Shown: positions 9,827-21,218 of the stretch, piece by piece
How positions within the stretch are numbered: position 1 is the first letter of the stretch
Layout: each line of letters starts with the position of its first letter
From: Chamaelirium japonicum
Lineage: Eukaryota; Streptophyta; Magnoliopsida; Liliales; Melanthiaceae
Direction of reading: 5' to 3'
DNA length: 64,000 nucleotides
Assembly (NCBI GenBank): GCA_947650365.1
Contig: OX393553.1
Location: forward strand, 67,885,716-67,949,715
Program-made: the position numbers and the translations under genes
Notes under the pieces: generated by a model
What the model was told of the DNA's origin: nothing
Database searches by the model: none
The model's input: the letters and a program-made list of their open reading frames with translations, nothing else

Positions 9827-11303
9827 ACTAGAGTACAGAACACAACTAGACCACCGACAGTTTTATCTTGTCCCAAAGTCGCATCACATTGAGTTTGAGG
9901 AACGGACGATTTGATTTAGTCCATCTGATGAGTGTTACTGAATTTAGTTTATCTGATAATAGAGTTGTGGGATTGAAAGAATTTTGAAGCATAGTTCTAG
10001 CTACATGACGAATTTTGAAGCATAGTTCTAGCTACATGACAAATTTTGAAGCATATAATAGTATCACTGTTTTGTCGGTTCACATTTCCAAAAATTGTTT
10101 TAAATATTTTTCAAGTTCGAGAGTTTAAATGTCTACTTTGTTTTTGGATTTGATTCTTTGATTTTGGATTCTTTGGTCTCACACTATCCGAAGCGGTCCC
10201 TTACGTGTTCTTAAGTTTGTGACGGTTCACGTTTTTAACACATTCGAACTTGCTCACGGATTTCGGATTCATTGGATTTTATAGTGTGCATTTTTGCACA
10301 ACCTCGAGTCTGCAGTGGCCCCCAATGCATGTACCTTCATGTACATAGGTTGTTTTTGGCGATGTTACGGTGGTCCACATTTAGAATTGCTTAAGTGTTG
10401 GAAGAGACTTAGCACATGTTCGAACATGTGTTTGACCCATGTTGTCTAGTCATTCGAACTATGGTTCGGACGCTGAAGACTGGATTCAAACGGTGCTATC
10501 CCGTCCGGACCATGTTGGTTGATCTTTTGGCATAGGAAGTTCGAACAACCGTTCAGACGTCTAAGGATGTCCTTTAGACTTTTGAGTTTGGCGTCCGAAC
10601 AAGTGTTCAGACTGCAGGCACTTGTTCAGACGCCTTATGCTCAGGCCGAGCTGGCTAGGGCCGACGGAGTAGGCTAGGAGCGATCGCCGAGACAGAGGGC
10701 GATCCAGGCACATCAATGATGACGGGCTGGAGGTTAGGGATGAGGGTAAGCAAGGAAAAAAAAGTTTCCGTAGTGCATCACCAATTTGATGGGTGCAAAT
10801 AGAGCGTCTCAATAGTATTGCATTAAAGTTGTGAGCCAGTAGATTGTGACAGTGGGCCTTGGTTATGGACTGTAGGCGACATGAATAAATTATCCTCCCT
10901 TCTATAAAATAAAAATTTTATCTAGTGAAATCGGCGTACACACGTGGTGGATAGTCCACTCACAACCAACCAATGCATGTGGGATCCACCCATGAACCGC
11001 ACCGTCCCTCCGATTGAAGCAATGAGGTTCGGCACTGGTGCCATTTGGCTTCAGAGGGGAAAACTTTCAGCACAATCAATGTACCATCCAACTGCGGGGC
11101 CCACTGCCCCCAGAGCCTATTAGCATGCTCCGAGTGCTGAGGTCCACTACTCCCACATGCTGGGCCTGCTACCCCATGTCCCTTGAATCGCAATGGGCCC
11201 CACGGATGCATGGCACGTAACGTTGTGATGAAAATTTTCCCGTTTTGAAGGTGGCAAAGCAATAAAGCCATCCAGTTATGGAAGTTGCTAAGCAATAAAG
11301 TTA
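9827..11303. other. Intergenic stretch, no gene seen
   Basis: Apart from a short tandem repeat at 9980-10055 I see only unique-looking sequence. Many short TTCGAAC/GTTCGGACG motifs occur at 10220-10620. No convincing coding frame was found. Confidence 0.5.
9980..10055. repeat. Tandem repeat, 31-bp unit, about 2.5 copies
   Basis: The unit beginning AATTTTGAAGCATAGTTCTA occurs at 9980, 10011 and partially at 10042. The first two copies differ at one base. Confidence 0.9.
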
Positions 11304-11485
11304 GAGAAAATGCCATTCAGTCCGAAGGCTTTTTTGATTCCGCTCGATATAATCGATGTATTAGCATGCAACTGATGTTGTTAAAGATTTAAATATCGAT
11401 AGTGAAATTCAGCCACCAGTTGTACGCGGCCACTTAGTCGTATTGAGTGGAATCAAACAAATCTTCTGGCTGAATAACATTTCTC
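11304..11485. mobile_element. Mutator-like MITE (182 bp)
   Basis: Inverted ends of about 45 bp (left GAGAAAATGCCATTCAG, right the complement of GAGAAATGTTATTCAG) both contain TTTGATTCC. The flanks ATAAAGTTA (295-303 past 11000) and ATAAAGTCG (486-494 past 11000) fit a 9-bp target duplication with two changes. There is no coding capacity. It lies in the upstream region of the RING-H2 gene. Confidence 0.7.
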
Positions 11486-11880
11486 ATAAAGTCGGGCTTT
11501 TGTGCCATTCAGTTTCGATCGTGGGTGCACCTAGGAGGGATGGTGCGATTCATGTATAAGTCCTACATTCATCGATTGGCTGTGATTGGACATCCGCCAC
11601 GTCAGCATATACATCGGTTCCTCTGGATTATTTTTTCTTCCGTTAAGGATAATTTGTTGCTCTACATGCTTAGCGATGCATTTAGACCGTCCACTAAAGG
11701 ATAGAGAGCCGTCCGATCTAAATTGATCTGCGCCGTTGACTCCCGATCCTGCGGATGGGAGAAACGAATAGTGCACCCAGGACTAGGAAGAGAGAGAAGT
11801 GAGTACCTTTGCGAATCCGAATCCGAACCTTCGTTGGTAGATTCCCATTTCTACGTTCACCCACCCACCCACTCACCCCC
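11486..11880 (+). promoter_or_regulatory. Presumed promoter region of the MBR-like RING-H2 gene
   Basis: This unique, non-repetitive stretch lies directly upstream of the CT-rich leader. It includes a CCACGTCAGC sequence (G-box/TGACG-like core, near 11599). I see no clear TATA box; the CT-rich block at 11881-11928 could serve as a pyrimidine-patch core promoter or leader. This is inferred from position only. Confidence 0.3.
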
Positions 11881-11891
11881 TCCCTCTCTTT

Positions 11892-11926
<35 letters not shown>

Positions 11927-12142
11927 CGAACGCTCCCGTCATCCTCCATTTTCCCTCATCTGATCCCCTCGCCATCTCTTTTCTGTTCTTCATTTTGTGG
12001 ACGTCTTTGAGGGAGCGAAGTGGGGGACGGGGTGGTGTCATAAAAATCCGATCTTTAGTGATTGTAGAGAGAGAAAAAGGAGGGACGGGAGGGGGGTCTT
12101 CTCGCCAGCTCCATCTGCAAAGGGGTTCTGTGTCGCCCTCAG
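11881..12142 (+). other. Probable 5' UTR exon of the MBR-like RING-H2 gene
   Basis: A CT-rich leader (11881-11928) is followed by a GC-balanced stretch ending GCCCTCAG directly before GTGCGC, a good donor at 12143. The sequence after it becomes T-rich and intron-like. The coding exon at 21319 is preceded by a good acceptor at 21217-21218 and 100 bp of untranslated exon, so an upstream non-coding exon is expected. The start coordinate is approximate and transcript evidence would be needed. Confidence 0.4.
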
Positions 12143-13042
12143 GTGCGCTCTCATGAATCCGATCACCTGAAGCCCCGATCCAAATTGAACTCTTGATGGC
12201 TTGCCGTTTTCCTCTTAAATTTATTGCTGATCTGACGCGAATTGGAATTTTTGGTGTTTTTTTTTGAAATTGGATTGTTTTCTTCTAATTATTCGTTTGA
12301 TTTAGTGGGTTTTCCGATTTGATTACTGCGGCTGACAAAGATTTGAAATTTCAGCATGGGAGGATGTCCTCTCATAGTTTTAGATGCGATTATCTTGCAA
12401 AGCTTCCACCTTTTTGGTATATTCTTCCTCACCCTTTGGTTGTAATGTTTATATGCCTATGTAGAACTCAGAGCTTTAGGAAATTGTGCTCTTTGCTAGG
12501 GTTCTTTTTACAAATGATGCATGATAAGAACATCAACATAGGCTAAGTAATCTAATAAAATGCAAGAGGGTTGATGCAATGACAGTCCCAAATCATGGCT
12601 AGAAACAGTGAAATCTGAAAGTACCTGGTGTGGGGGTGGATATATATGCTAAGGGAACACACAAAGAATGATAGAATGAAAGGGAAAATCGAGGAATGAT
12701 CACACTCGGGGAATGAAATCACCATGAAGTGCACTAACAGAGATTCCACCCAATAGAGAATGGACGAGTAACGAGACAATCTGAAATCTTACGCCTGACC
12801 TGCCCCTATGTCCATTACGCCTAACCTGCCAAATAATAGGAGGTTCGTGAGAGTGGTTGTACTTCCAAGTTCCAATCTTAATTCATTCAATCTTCAGTTT
12901 GCTCCTCTGTTCATGTTTTAATAGGAGAAAGCATGTGAAAGGAGAGATGGAGAAAGAAAGAAAGAAAGAGAGGTGGTGGAGAGAGTGGTTGCGTCTCGTG
13001 GAAAGAAGAAAATGAAGAATGGGGAATCAAATTTGAGTGAGT

Positions 13043-13045
<3 letters not shown>

Positions 13046-13112
<67 letters not shown>

Positions 13113-13154
13113 CACATGTGTTTAGGAGGGAGAAATTTGTTGGGGGGGGGGGGG
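13046..13154. repeat. (GA)n microsatellite and short poly-G run
   Basis: GA repeats run to 13110. A G-run of about 13 bases follows at about 13141-13153. Confidence 0.95.
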
Positions 13155-13882
13155 TCGCACACAAAGAGATATGACCTCATTTTAAATCGGCCCCATATTT
13201 TCCCTCATTAAGTTGTCCATATTAGCCGTTGCATGTTGGGTCTTCATTGAATGATTTATTCTCCATACAATCTAAACCATTTAGATTTCTTCAGCTACAT
13301 CCTTGAATTATTTATACTAAAATCATCTGGCCACTTAAGTTGTCATATAAGTGGAATGCGGCGACTTAAGAGAGGTGTTGACGCCTCTGCGTGGCATAGT
13401 AACAATATCCTCCGTTTATTTGAAAAATCCCTGAATAATTCTTGAACTTTATGGCAAACGAATTGTTCTCCGAATTATTTGATGTCCTAAGGCTTGCCCG
13501 AATTCTTCACGAATTTTATTATTTTAATATGATATTTATTTCATTTTAATTATAAATATATGTTTTCATATCCATTTATGCAAAATAACTAGCGTCATAT
13601 AAGATTTTTTTTTATGATTTATGATTCCAAAAGTTTGCCGAACTCATTCCAAACTTTCCATATTGTTTCCGAACTCCGAATTTTACCCCCTCGTCGAATT
13701 ATTCTCGAATGATGAATTTGTTTCTATGCTACCTGGTAGCTGAGAATCTGAGACCATTTGCAGAATGTAAAATAAAGATAAAATGAGTAGTGGATCAACA
13801 AAACACTGTAGGGGCCACTCAAACTTAAAAGGAAAGTGCCTAAAATAGAAAGTGGGCAAGATACAAGGAAAAAAAACTTAAA

Positions 13883-14134
13883 CTACATTAGTTTTCCCTC
13901 GTTGGAATTTGGACAAACTGCAATACCCAATACCTTAATTCTCAGTAAGTGACCTTTCACCCTCAAATACGAACCCTTCACTTCCTCATGACAATAGTTA
14001 CATATGAATATAGCATTTCCACCTTTTTTTGCCTTTTCCTTTCTGATAACATACTTCCAAAAAGGAGCATTATCATCCGCTTCAGAAGTTGTGGAACTAC
14101 TACCAATAGTAGAACCGAAGATACTCAAAGACAT
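13883..14134 (-). pseudogene. hAT transposase fragment: BED-type zinc finger
   Basis: The 83-residue minus-strand frame contains FWKYVIRKEK, then FICNYCHEEVKGSYLRVKGHLL, split here as ICNYC (Cys-x2-Cys) and VKGHLL, and GIAVCP. This is the pattern of the BED zinc finger at the N-terminus of plant hAT transposases and related proteins, a DNA-binding domain. No catalytic domain or hAT dimerisation region follows, and a stop ends the frame soon after. I read it as a transposon relic inside the host intron. Confidence 0.7.
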
Positions 14135-14440
14135 CCTACATTATTTAACAACTAATCAATTGTTAACTAACAAGTAACAACAATTTTTAACTAACAACAA
14201 TAACTTAATAAGAATTAAGAATACTAAACTATTTAACAACTAATTAACACATAACAAGGAAAGCTAATAATTAACAATAACAAACTAACTAGTAACAATC
14301 CCTTAACAAACCAAAAACTAACAAACAACTAATAAACAACTAACAAATAACTACTAACAAACAATATGCAAGTTATTAACAATTAATTAACAAGTAACAA
14401 GGAAATAATAAAATAAAAAACAAAAAATTTACTGTTTTTT
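14135..14440. repeat. AT-rich low-complexity stretch with TAACAA-type repeats
   Basis: Irregular repeats of AACTAATTAACA and TAACAA fill the interval. There is no coding signal. Confidence 0.8.
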
Positions 14441-14928
14441 AAGAAGAAAAAAACTAGCAAAGTTTTTTTTGAATGTATAAACATGAATCAGTCATTGACA
14501 TTGTTCTAAAAAGTGGTTCAGGCGTCTGCCTTAGACTGCACCGAATAAGTTGGGATTCGCTTTCCTCGACGTCCAAAGGAGAAAGGCTGTCGATGTCAGG
14601 GTTTTAAACTTTAGTTTCATGTCTTGTTTCGGTCTAGACCAAGACTGAATTTTGATCGAAATTTTGTTATTTCGATCGAAATAGTGGAATTATTCTGAAA
14701 TGGCAAAAAAGGGATTTTTTTATTTATATATTTTGAATTTTAAAATTTAAGTCTTTTATAGTTGTGCATACACGTTTATATGAATTATTTTTAGAATACA
14801 AACATCAAACACATACAAGCTTGCATCATGCCACTATTTACATGAATTGTTTTTAGAAAACACACATCAAACACAAGGTCTACTTCAAAGATATTGTCTT
14901 GTGCTTCTTGCCGTTGAGGTGTGATGCC

Positions 14929-15703
14929 CATAGTTACCAAGTTCGGGTTCGGTAATAAGTCGGCAAGGGTAAAACTCAGGAAAGTTCGGCGAAAATCGAA
15001 AAGTACGGGAAAAAACGGGTAAAAGTTGGGAGAAAAAACGAACTCGAGTTTTAATCGGCGAGAGTGAAATTTAAAAAAAATCGACAAGTTTGGGACCTTA
15101 AAAAATCAAAATTTTATCCTACATTTAAACAATTAAGATATTTCTAACGCGACTTATATAAAGATGATAGGTCAACAATAACGAATTAACTAAGTTTATT
15201 ATGTAACTATGCAAATGCAAGTAAACAACAAAACAACAACCCGACAAATTAGCATACTAAGTTACGAACATCATGATAAGTTGATAACGGCATTTCAAAA
15301 GAAAATATTACAAAACTTAAGATGTCTATTATCCAATAGTCACTAATCAAAATATAATAGAAAATAGAAACTAAGCATCCATCATGTCGTCGAGAGCATC
15401 TAATGCCAAACTTGCATCATTCTCTCTTGCTCCATTCTCTTCATCCTCCATGAATTCAATGTCATCGTACTCATCATCAGAAAAAGTTGAATTTCAATGT
15501 CATCGGACTCATCATCGATACAGTCACAAAGTTCGGCAAAAAAACGCATTTTTTTATCTTTTTTTTTTCAAAAAAAAAGCCAAAAAAAGAACGAATCTGG
15601 TAACTTGTAATAATCGAAAAAAAAATCGGTAATAAATCGGCTGCCCATTAAGTCGCGTTTTAAATGCGTTTTTTTTTAATAAATGTCGAACTTTGTGACT
15701 ATG
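14929..15703. mobile_element. hAT-like MITE, CATAGTTACCAA family copy 1 (775 bp)
   Basis: The left end CATAGTTACCAAGTTCGG and the right end, the complement of CATAGTCACAAAGTTCG, form inverted repeats. A perfect 8-bp duplication GTGATGCC flanks them (14921-14928 and 15704-15711). There is no intact gene inside; a Ser-rich frame at 15384 is not recognisable. Confidence 0.8.
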
Positions 15704-15846
15704 GTGATGCCAACAATCGAATTGAGCCAACATGGCTGTGGCTAGGTTGTGACCTTTGACTGAACTCCTCCACTCCCTCAAATCTCCCTAATGGATGTTC
15801 TCGGGATTGCATAACCAGTAGGTAGAGAGCTATGCTTTCAAAATCG

Positions 15847-15957
15847 AGACTAGTCCCCAGGTGGTATTTTACCGACCGGCTAATCTAGATTCCTTCGTAG
15901 TTGGGCGGAACCCTGACTAGACGCGATTAGGCTCCGACTAGCGACTGGGACTAGTCA
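15847..15957. repeat. Short inverted repeat with GACTAGTCCC ends
   Basis: GACTAGTCCCCAG at 15847 and the complementary CTGGGACTAGTC near 15946-15957 bracket about 85 bp. Related GACTAGTCC and TAGTCCCGATTAGG sequences recur at 16614-16640, so a larger decayed element is possible. Confidence 0.35.
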
Positions 15958-16231
15958 GTATTTTTTTGTAAAGTACACACTCAGCCTTGAGTCTCTGGAA
16001 GCAATTTTATAAATTTTTTTTGCAATGAGTCTCTGCAAGCAATTTTGTTTGGATTTTTTTGCATTGCCATAAGTCTTGAGTCGCAACTATGCCTCTTTCC
16101 TATAATCATCTGTTGAGGATCTGAGAATCTGAGATAAAAACATAGATAAATAATTATTGTTTATTTGTTAATATCCATATAACCCTATAATCAAAATTGT
16201 GGTTATTCACATATTAAACACTAACAAAAAA

Positions 16232-16573
16232 ATATTATGATGAATTTTTAGTTCTAAGCCTTCTGACATAGGCATGAAGCCAATACAACTATGTTTTGTT
16301 ATTTATGTATTTATACTCATGCTGTGAAATGTGAAGGTATGCATTGTTATGGACATACTACTATCATATACTTATTGACATTTATGTTAGTTTATATGTC
16401 ATATTATGATGGATTTTTAGTTCTAAGCCTTCTGACATAGGCATGAAGCCAATACAACTATGTTTTGTTATTTATGTATTTATACTAATGCTATGAAATG
16501 TGAAGGCATGCATTGTTATTGACAGACTACTATCATATACTTATTGACATTTATGTTAGTTTATATGTCATAT
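16232..16573. repeat. Tandem duplication of a 169-bp unit
   Basis: Sequence beginning ATATTATGATGAATTTTTAG at 16232 repeats almost identically from 16401, differing at a few bases. Confidence 0.9.
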
Positions 16574-16954
16574 ATGTTTAGGGAGAGGGGAGGGGTTAGA
16601 ATAAGTTTTGGCCGACTAGTCCTGAATTAGTCCCGATTAGGGGCTGACTACAGACTTTGACTGCATAGGTAGAGTGCATAACATGTGGTCACAAGTGGTA
16701 TGCTTCTCGTGGTGGACGAACCGACTGAGATGTTCGGGTGCTGCTATGTTTGAAGCATTTTATTATGGTGTGGCCATGTTTTGAAGTGTATCAGCCTAGA
16801 CCGGCAAGATCCGGTGGGGTTTGGCAAATCGAACTGTAAATTCGGAGAATCTGGCGAGGTCTGGCATGGTCCGACGGCCTCTAGGATCTAGCTCAATTTG
16901 ACCAAGATCGACCGGTCTCAAACATATGCCATTCGAGCCAAAACTAGCCAAGAA

Positions 16955-17004
16955 GAAGTATTACAAGTGCGACGAGTTGAGACTCGTCACACTTGCAATA
17001 CTTC
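16955..17004. repeat. 25-bp inverted repeat (hairpin)
   Basis: The left arm GAAGTATTACAAGTGCGACG pairs with the right arm ending CACTTGCAATACTTC. Only three or so mismatches occur in 25 bp and there is almost no loop. Confidence 0.85.
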
Positions 17005-18067
17005 AACTTTGCCGGTTTTTAGTAGATGACTTGCGGCAAAGTCCGGGGATGATCCGGCAAGGATCCAGCCAAAGTTCGGTGAAGATCTGACGAAGTCCAC
17101 GTAAGATCCAGCGAAGATCCGACAGAGATCCAGTGAGAGACGTCGAAATCCGACATTTTGAGTTAATATCTGATTAGTTGGTAATTTCAGTCGAAATCTG
17201 GATGAAAAGTGGCGAAATCAGTGGCTTTCGATCAAAATGTGTGGCTTTGGACGAAATCAGTTCCCTCAATCTATAGCCTTAGCCTTGAAATGAGCTGATT
17301 TTGACCGAAATGACTGCAAGTCCCTTGACATGACCGAATTTTGATTGATTTCATAGACATTCCACCGAAAGCACATCGAAATGACTGAATTTGGCTGATT
17401 TCGTCGATAGCCACCAAAAGCGCCAACATATTTTGACCCAGTCTGTTTCGCGCCCTCCCAAGTGCTTTCAATCGAAATTTGTCCAGACTGCACGAAATTC
17501 AAGCAAAATTTACGAAAATGCAGCGAAATGACCAAAAGCCCCTCCAAAATGCATTGGTTTTGATCGAAATGCAAGCTTTTGGGGTTTCGCACAAGCCTTT
17601 CGATTTGATGGCGACCAAAATTGAAATTTTAGTCCATGGACGTTGTGATTGTTGAAAGCGACCATCATAAGTTTCATTTCTCCCTGTGTTTTCTTCATGT
17701 TCTTCATTTTAATCTTTTCTTTTTTCTTTTTTAACTAGTACATTGCTGTGTTGCTACAGTATAGTGGCTCCGTAGGCCCATTTTAATGACCTGAAAGAAT
17801 GCTGATAGTGATAATCTTGGCCCATTGTAAACTACTAGAAGAAAGATGGCCACTGAAATTATACTAGTTATGTAAAGTCTAAGTAAAATATTTTATGAAA
17901 TTTTGGGCGCCTTGATCTCTGGGCGCCCCGCCTTTGGCCTTACCACCTTGGAACTCTCTTACCGTCTTAGGTCCGCCTAGTGCTTTTTAAAACATTGGTC
18001 ATTGACTGATTCACACATTCAAAAAAAAATCTTTAAAAAAAGGGCTTGTGTAAACTCTATCTTCATA

Positions 18068-18459
18068 CATAGTTACCAAATCGGGTGTTTTTTTGAAAAA
18101 AACGCGTATCAATCCGAAGTCGTAGCAAACAGGAAAAAAACTCGTTTTTTTGAAAAAAAAAGTCCGTAAGCGTTTTATACACGTTTAAAATGGGAAAAAC
18201 GCGTATAAAACATGTCGGGTTTGGTCCGGGTTTAAATTGGGTTCGGGTTTTATTTTGTTCGTGCTTAATAAACACATATGCTATATGTTTTGAACTTTTG
18301 ATTACTTAATGTTGGAAAATGACATATATACATACTTGGTATAATTTTAAGATTTTTTTTGATGTTTTCATGTTTTTTTTCCGTTTTTTTCATTTTCATC
18401 GTATCTTTCAGATTTTTTCCCTTGCCGTTTTTTTCCCGTTTTCCGACTTGGTAACTATG
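18068..18459. mobile_element. hAT-like MITE, CATAGTTACCAA family copy 2 (392 bp)
   Basis: Ends CATAGTTACCAAAT and ACTTGGTAACTATG match those of the element at 14929-15703. The flanks TCTTCATA and TTTGCATA agree at six of eight bases, which suits an aged 8-bp duplication. The interior is AAAAACG-rich and non-coding. Confidence 0.65.
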
Positions 18460-18745
18460 TTTGCATAGGATTTGCAGAAGCTCGACGCAAACTAGAGAGA
18501 AATTCAGAAAATGAAAGAGAATACCTGTGAGAGAAAACAAGAGCCGGTGTCAGCGTCTCTAACAGTCGATGGTGTCACTGGCAATCGGCTCCTAGGTCAC
18601 GCAAGAATAAAGGGGTTCTTAGATAGAGTGATTGAGAGAGGAGAGAGTGAAGATCGAGAGGAGACGATAGAGAAAGAGAGGCATGTTGGGTCGCTGCCCT
18701 CCTGCACCGCGAAGACCTGCTACTGTTTACCTGCTTTCCTTCATC

Positions 18746-18748
<3 letters not shown>

Positions 18749-18832
<84 letters not shown>
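18749..18832. repeat. (GA)n microsatellite
   Basis: About 42 uninterrupted GA units. Confidence 0.95.
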
Positions 18833-18834
<2 letters not shown>

Positions 18835-19115
18835 CTGGGGGTGCTTGGGTTGAGACCTCGTTGGGGTTGCTGCCTTCCTTCACTGCTATAAGAAAAAGAG
18901 AAAGAACGGCACGAGTTTTCTTAAGTGGCTGCTAGAGGCCAACCGCATAAACCTGATATATTAAAGTTACATGTTTCGAGCCGGGTTGTGTCCGAGTTGT
19001 ATCCGGGCCAACCCCCCCCCCCCTCAAAAAAAAGGACACCTTTTAATCAGTGTTGGTATGTATTTGGGCTGTGTTTGTGTCCGACACGGGTTTGGCACCT
19101 AAGCTAGGTTGGGAT

Positions 19116-19212
19116 CAGTGTTCTGAAAGGCTCAAGGCGCACATGAGACGCAAAGGTCTCTTAGAGCCTAGGCGCAAGGCGCAACTTAAAGTGCGCGCCT
19201 GATTGAAGTAAG

Positions 19213-19288
<76 letters not shown>

Positions 19289-19949
19289 AACATGCATAAC
19301 AAGACTAAGAAAATGAATCTTAAAACAAAAGATAAATTGGATAGATCATTGTTGCAACAACACAAATGTTGTAGTTATGTAGGTTTGAATTACGGCTCTA
19401 AATAAACCATTTAAAATATATTAATCGTCAAATATGTATAGTTCAAATTCAATAACCAGTTATAAGATATCAAATGTGATATTATAGCAAACAAAAAATA
19501 AATAGTGAATGATTGAATGTGTTTTTTCATCCGTGTGCTTGGGCACATGCTTCTAAATTTGTATAAAATGTGCAAATCGAGAAAGAAAAGAAAACTCATT
19601 GAATCTTGTAATAGTTGAAATAATATCAAAGTCATCAAATCCAATCCATAATTGCTCATATGGTCCTACCTAAGAACTATAACAAATAATTTTGAATGTA
19701 AATAATATTCAATCAATGTGCCAATATTCAAACTACTGTAATCATGAATCAAATCTACTTAATAACTTAATCATATTGCCAAAAATATCAATTGCAATCA
19801 TATAATTGCACATGGTTCAATTAGGCGCGCCTTTTTTGCGCCTGGAGCCTAGGCGCGTGCCTTTCTAACAGAGCCTGAGCCTGTGCTTTTTGAGGCGTAG
19901 GGGGTGAGCCTTGTTGAGCCTGAGCCTAGGCGCGCCTTTAATAACACTG
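19116..19949. mobile_element. hAT-like MITE, CAGTGTT family copy 1 (834 bp)
   Basis: Inverted ends CAGTGTTCTGAAAGGC and the complement of CAGTGTTATTAAAGGC are flanked by a perfect 8-bp duplication GTTGGGAT (19108-19115 and 19950-19957). The interior contains GAGCCTAGGCGC-like motifs near both ends and a (TA)n run at 19216-19284. Ends of the same type bound the elements at 30458-30872 and 31916-32392. Confidence 0.85.
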
Positions 19950-20241
19950 GTTGGGATTGATATGGGTTCTTTATCTAATAATCTATTGAGGAAGATATGG
20001 ACATAGATGAAGTGGGGGAGTTCATCGTGGAACCTTTACCAGTAAAGAACCATTGGATAAAATTGATGATATTGACGAAAATGAGTGATGTTTTGGAGTG
20101 ATATGTTAGAGCTTTAGAGGAAAGTTTTTTTTAATTGAACTTACTTGAATTTCAGATGTATAGGTAGTAGATAATATATATTTTGGATTGTGGCAAGTTT
20201 GTTTCACATTATCTTTTTGTAAGCTTATTTTTTAATAAATC

Positions 20242-20373
<132 letters not shown>

Positions 20374-20400
20374 CGGGAAATAAGCCGGATCCTATATCCA

Positions 20401-20711
20401 TCAAAATTGGCTAGCGGCTCCTTTCTGACTTAGAGGTTTTTTTTTTAATGGATCATCTATCTATGGTTAGATAATCATCAAAAAAAAATTTATCAAATTT
20501 GAAAACCTTTAGGGGGGTCAAATATGTAGACGGTTTATAGCCGTCTATTTCACCCATTAATAGGAAATGCTTATTTGATCCCCCTAGAGCTAGAGGTTTT
20601 CAAATTTGATGATTTTTTACGAGGATGATCATCTAACCATAGATAGAGATCCACAAAAAAAATCCAAACAAAAAACCTGTAGGTGGGAAATGAGCCGCAA
20701 GCCAATTTCAG
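20401..20711. mobile_element. Foldback-type MITE with long inverted arms
   Basis: The left arm (from ATTGGCTAGCGGCTC through CATCTATCTATGG to AAATTTGAAAACCT) is the inverted counterpart of the right arm (AGGTTTTCAAATTTGATGA through CCATAGATAGAGATC to GAGCCGCAAGCCAAT). The arms are about 120 bp each with a short centre containing TAGACGGTTTATAGCCGTCTA, itself palindromic. I could not define a target duplication. Confidence 0.7.
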
Positions 20712-21218
20712 CGGAAATAGGGTGGCCACTGGCAGCTCATATCCCGTATTCTCTCTATTTATAATTCACTGTAATATTATTATAACGTTAAATAATTTAT
20801 ATAATTTTCAATTAATATTTTAAAATTCGCGAGGCCTTGCCCCACGATAGGTAAAATTCAATGCCTTACATCTTTGTCTCTGAAAACATTGATCCAGCTA
20901 TAATATGCACTTGGTTTCTGGGTAGGCTAGGTTCCTTAGTTGATAGTATGAATTCAATTTATATTGATCATTTAATTAAGAAATTAAGTGATCAATATAC
21001 CATAATATCTGCTTATTTAATTAAGAAACTAAATGATCATTTAGTTTGCCCTTTGATGTCTTTAACTCCTTTCCTTTCCTTTCTCACATTATCTATACTG
21101 TCTGGACTTGTCATGCTTGGAAGTTTTTCAAACTTTCTACTTTTTGATCTGCTGAATTAGGAATAAACTACCATAATATTTGTTTGTTTAATTGATAATG
21201 GGCTGCTTTGTTGTGCAG

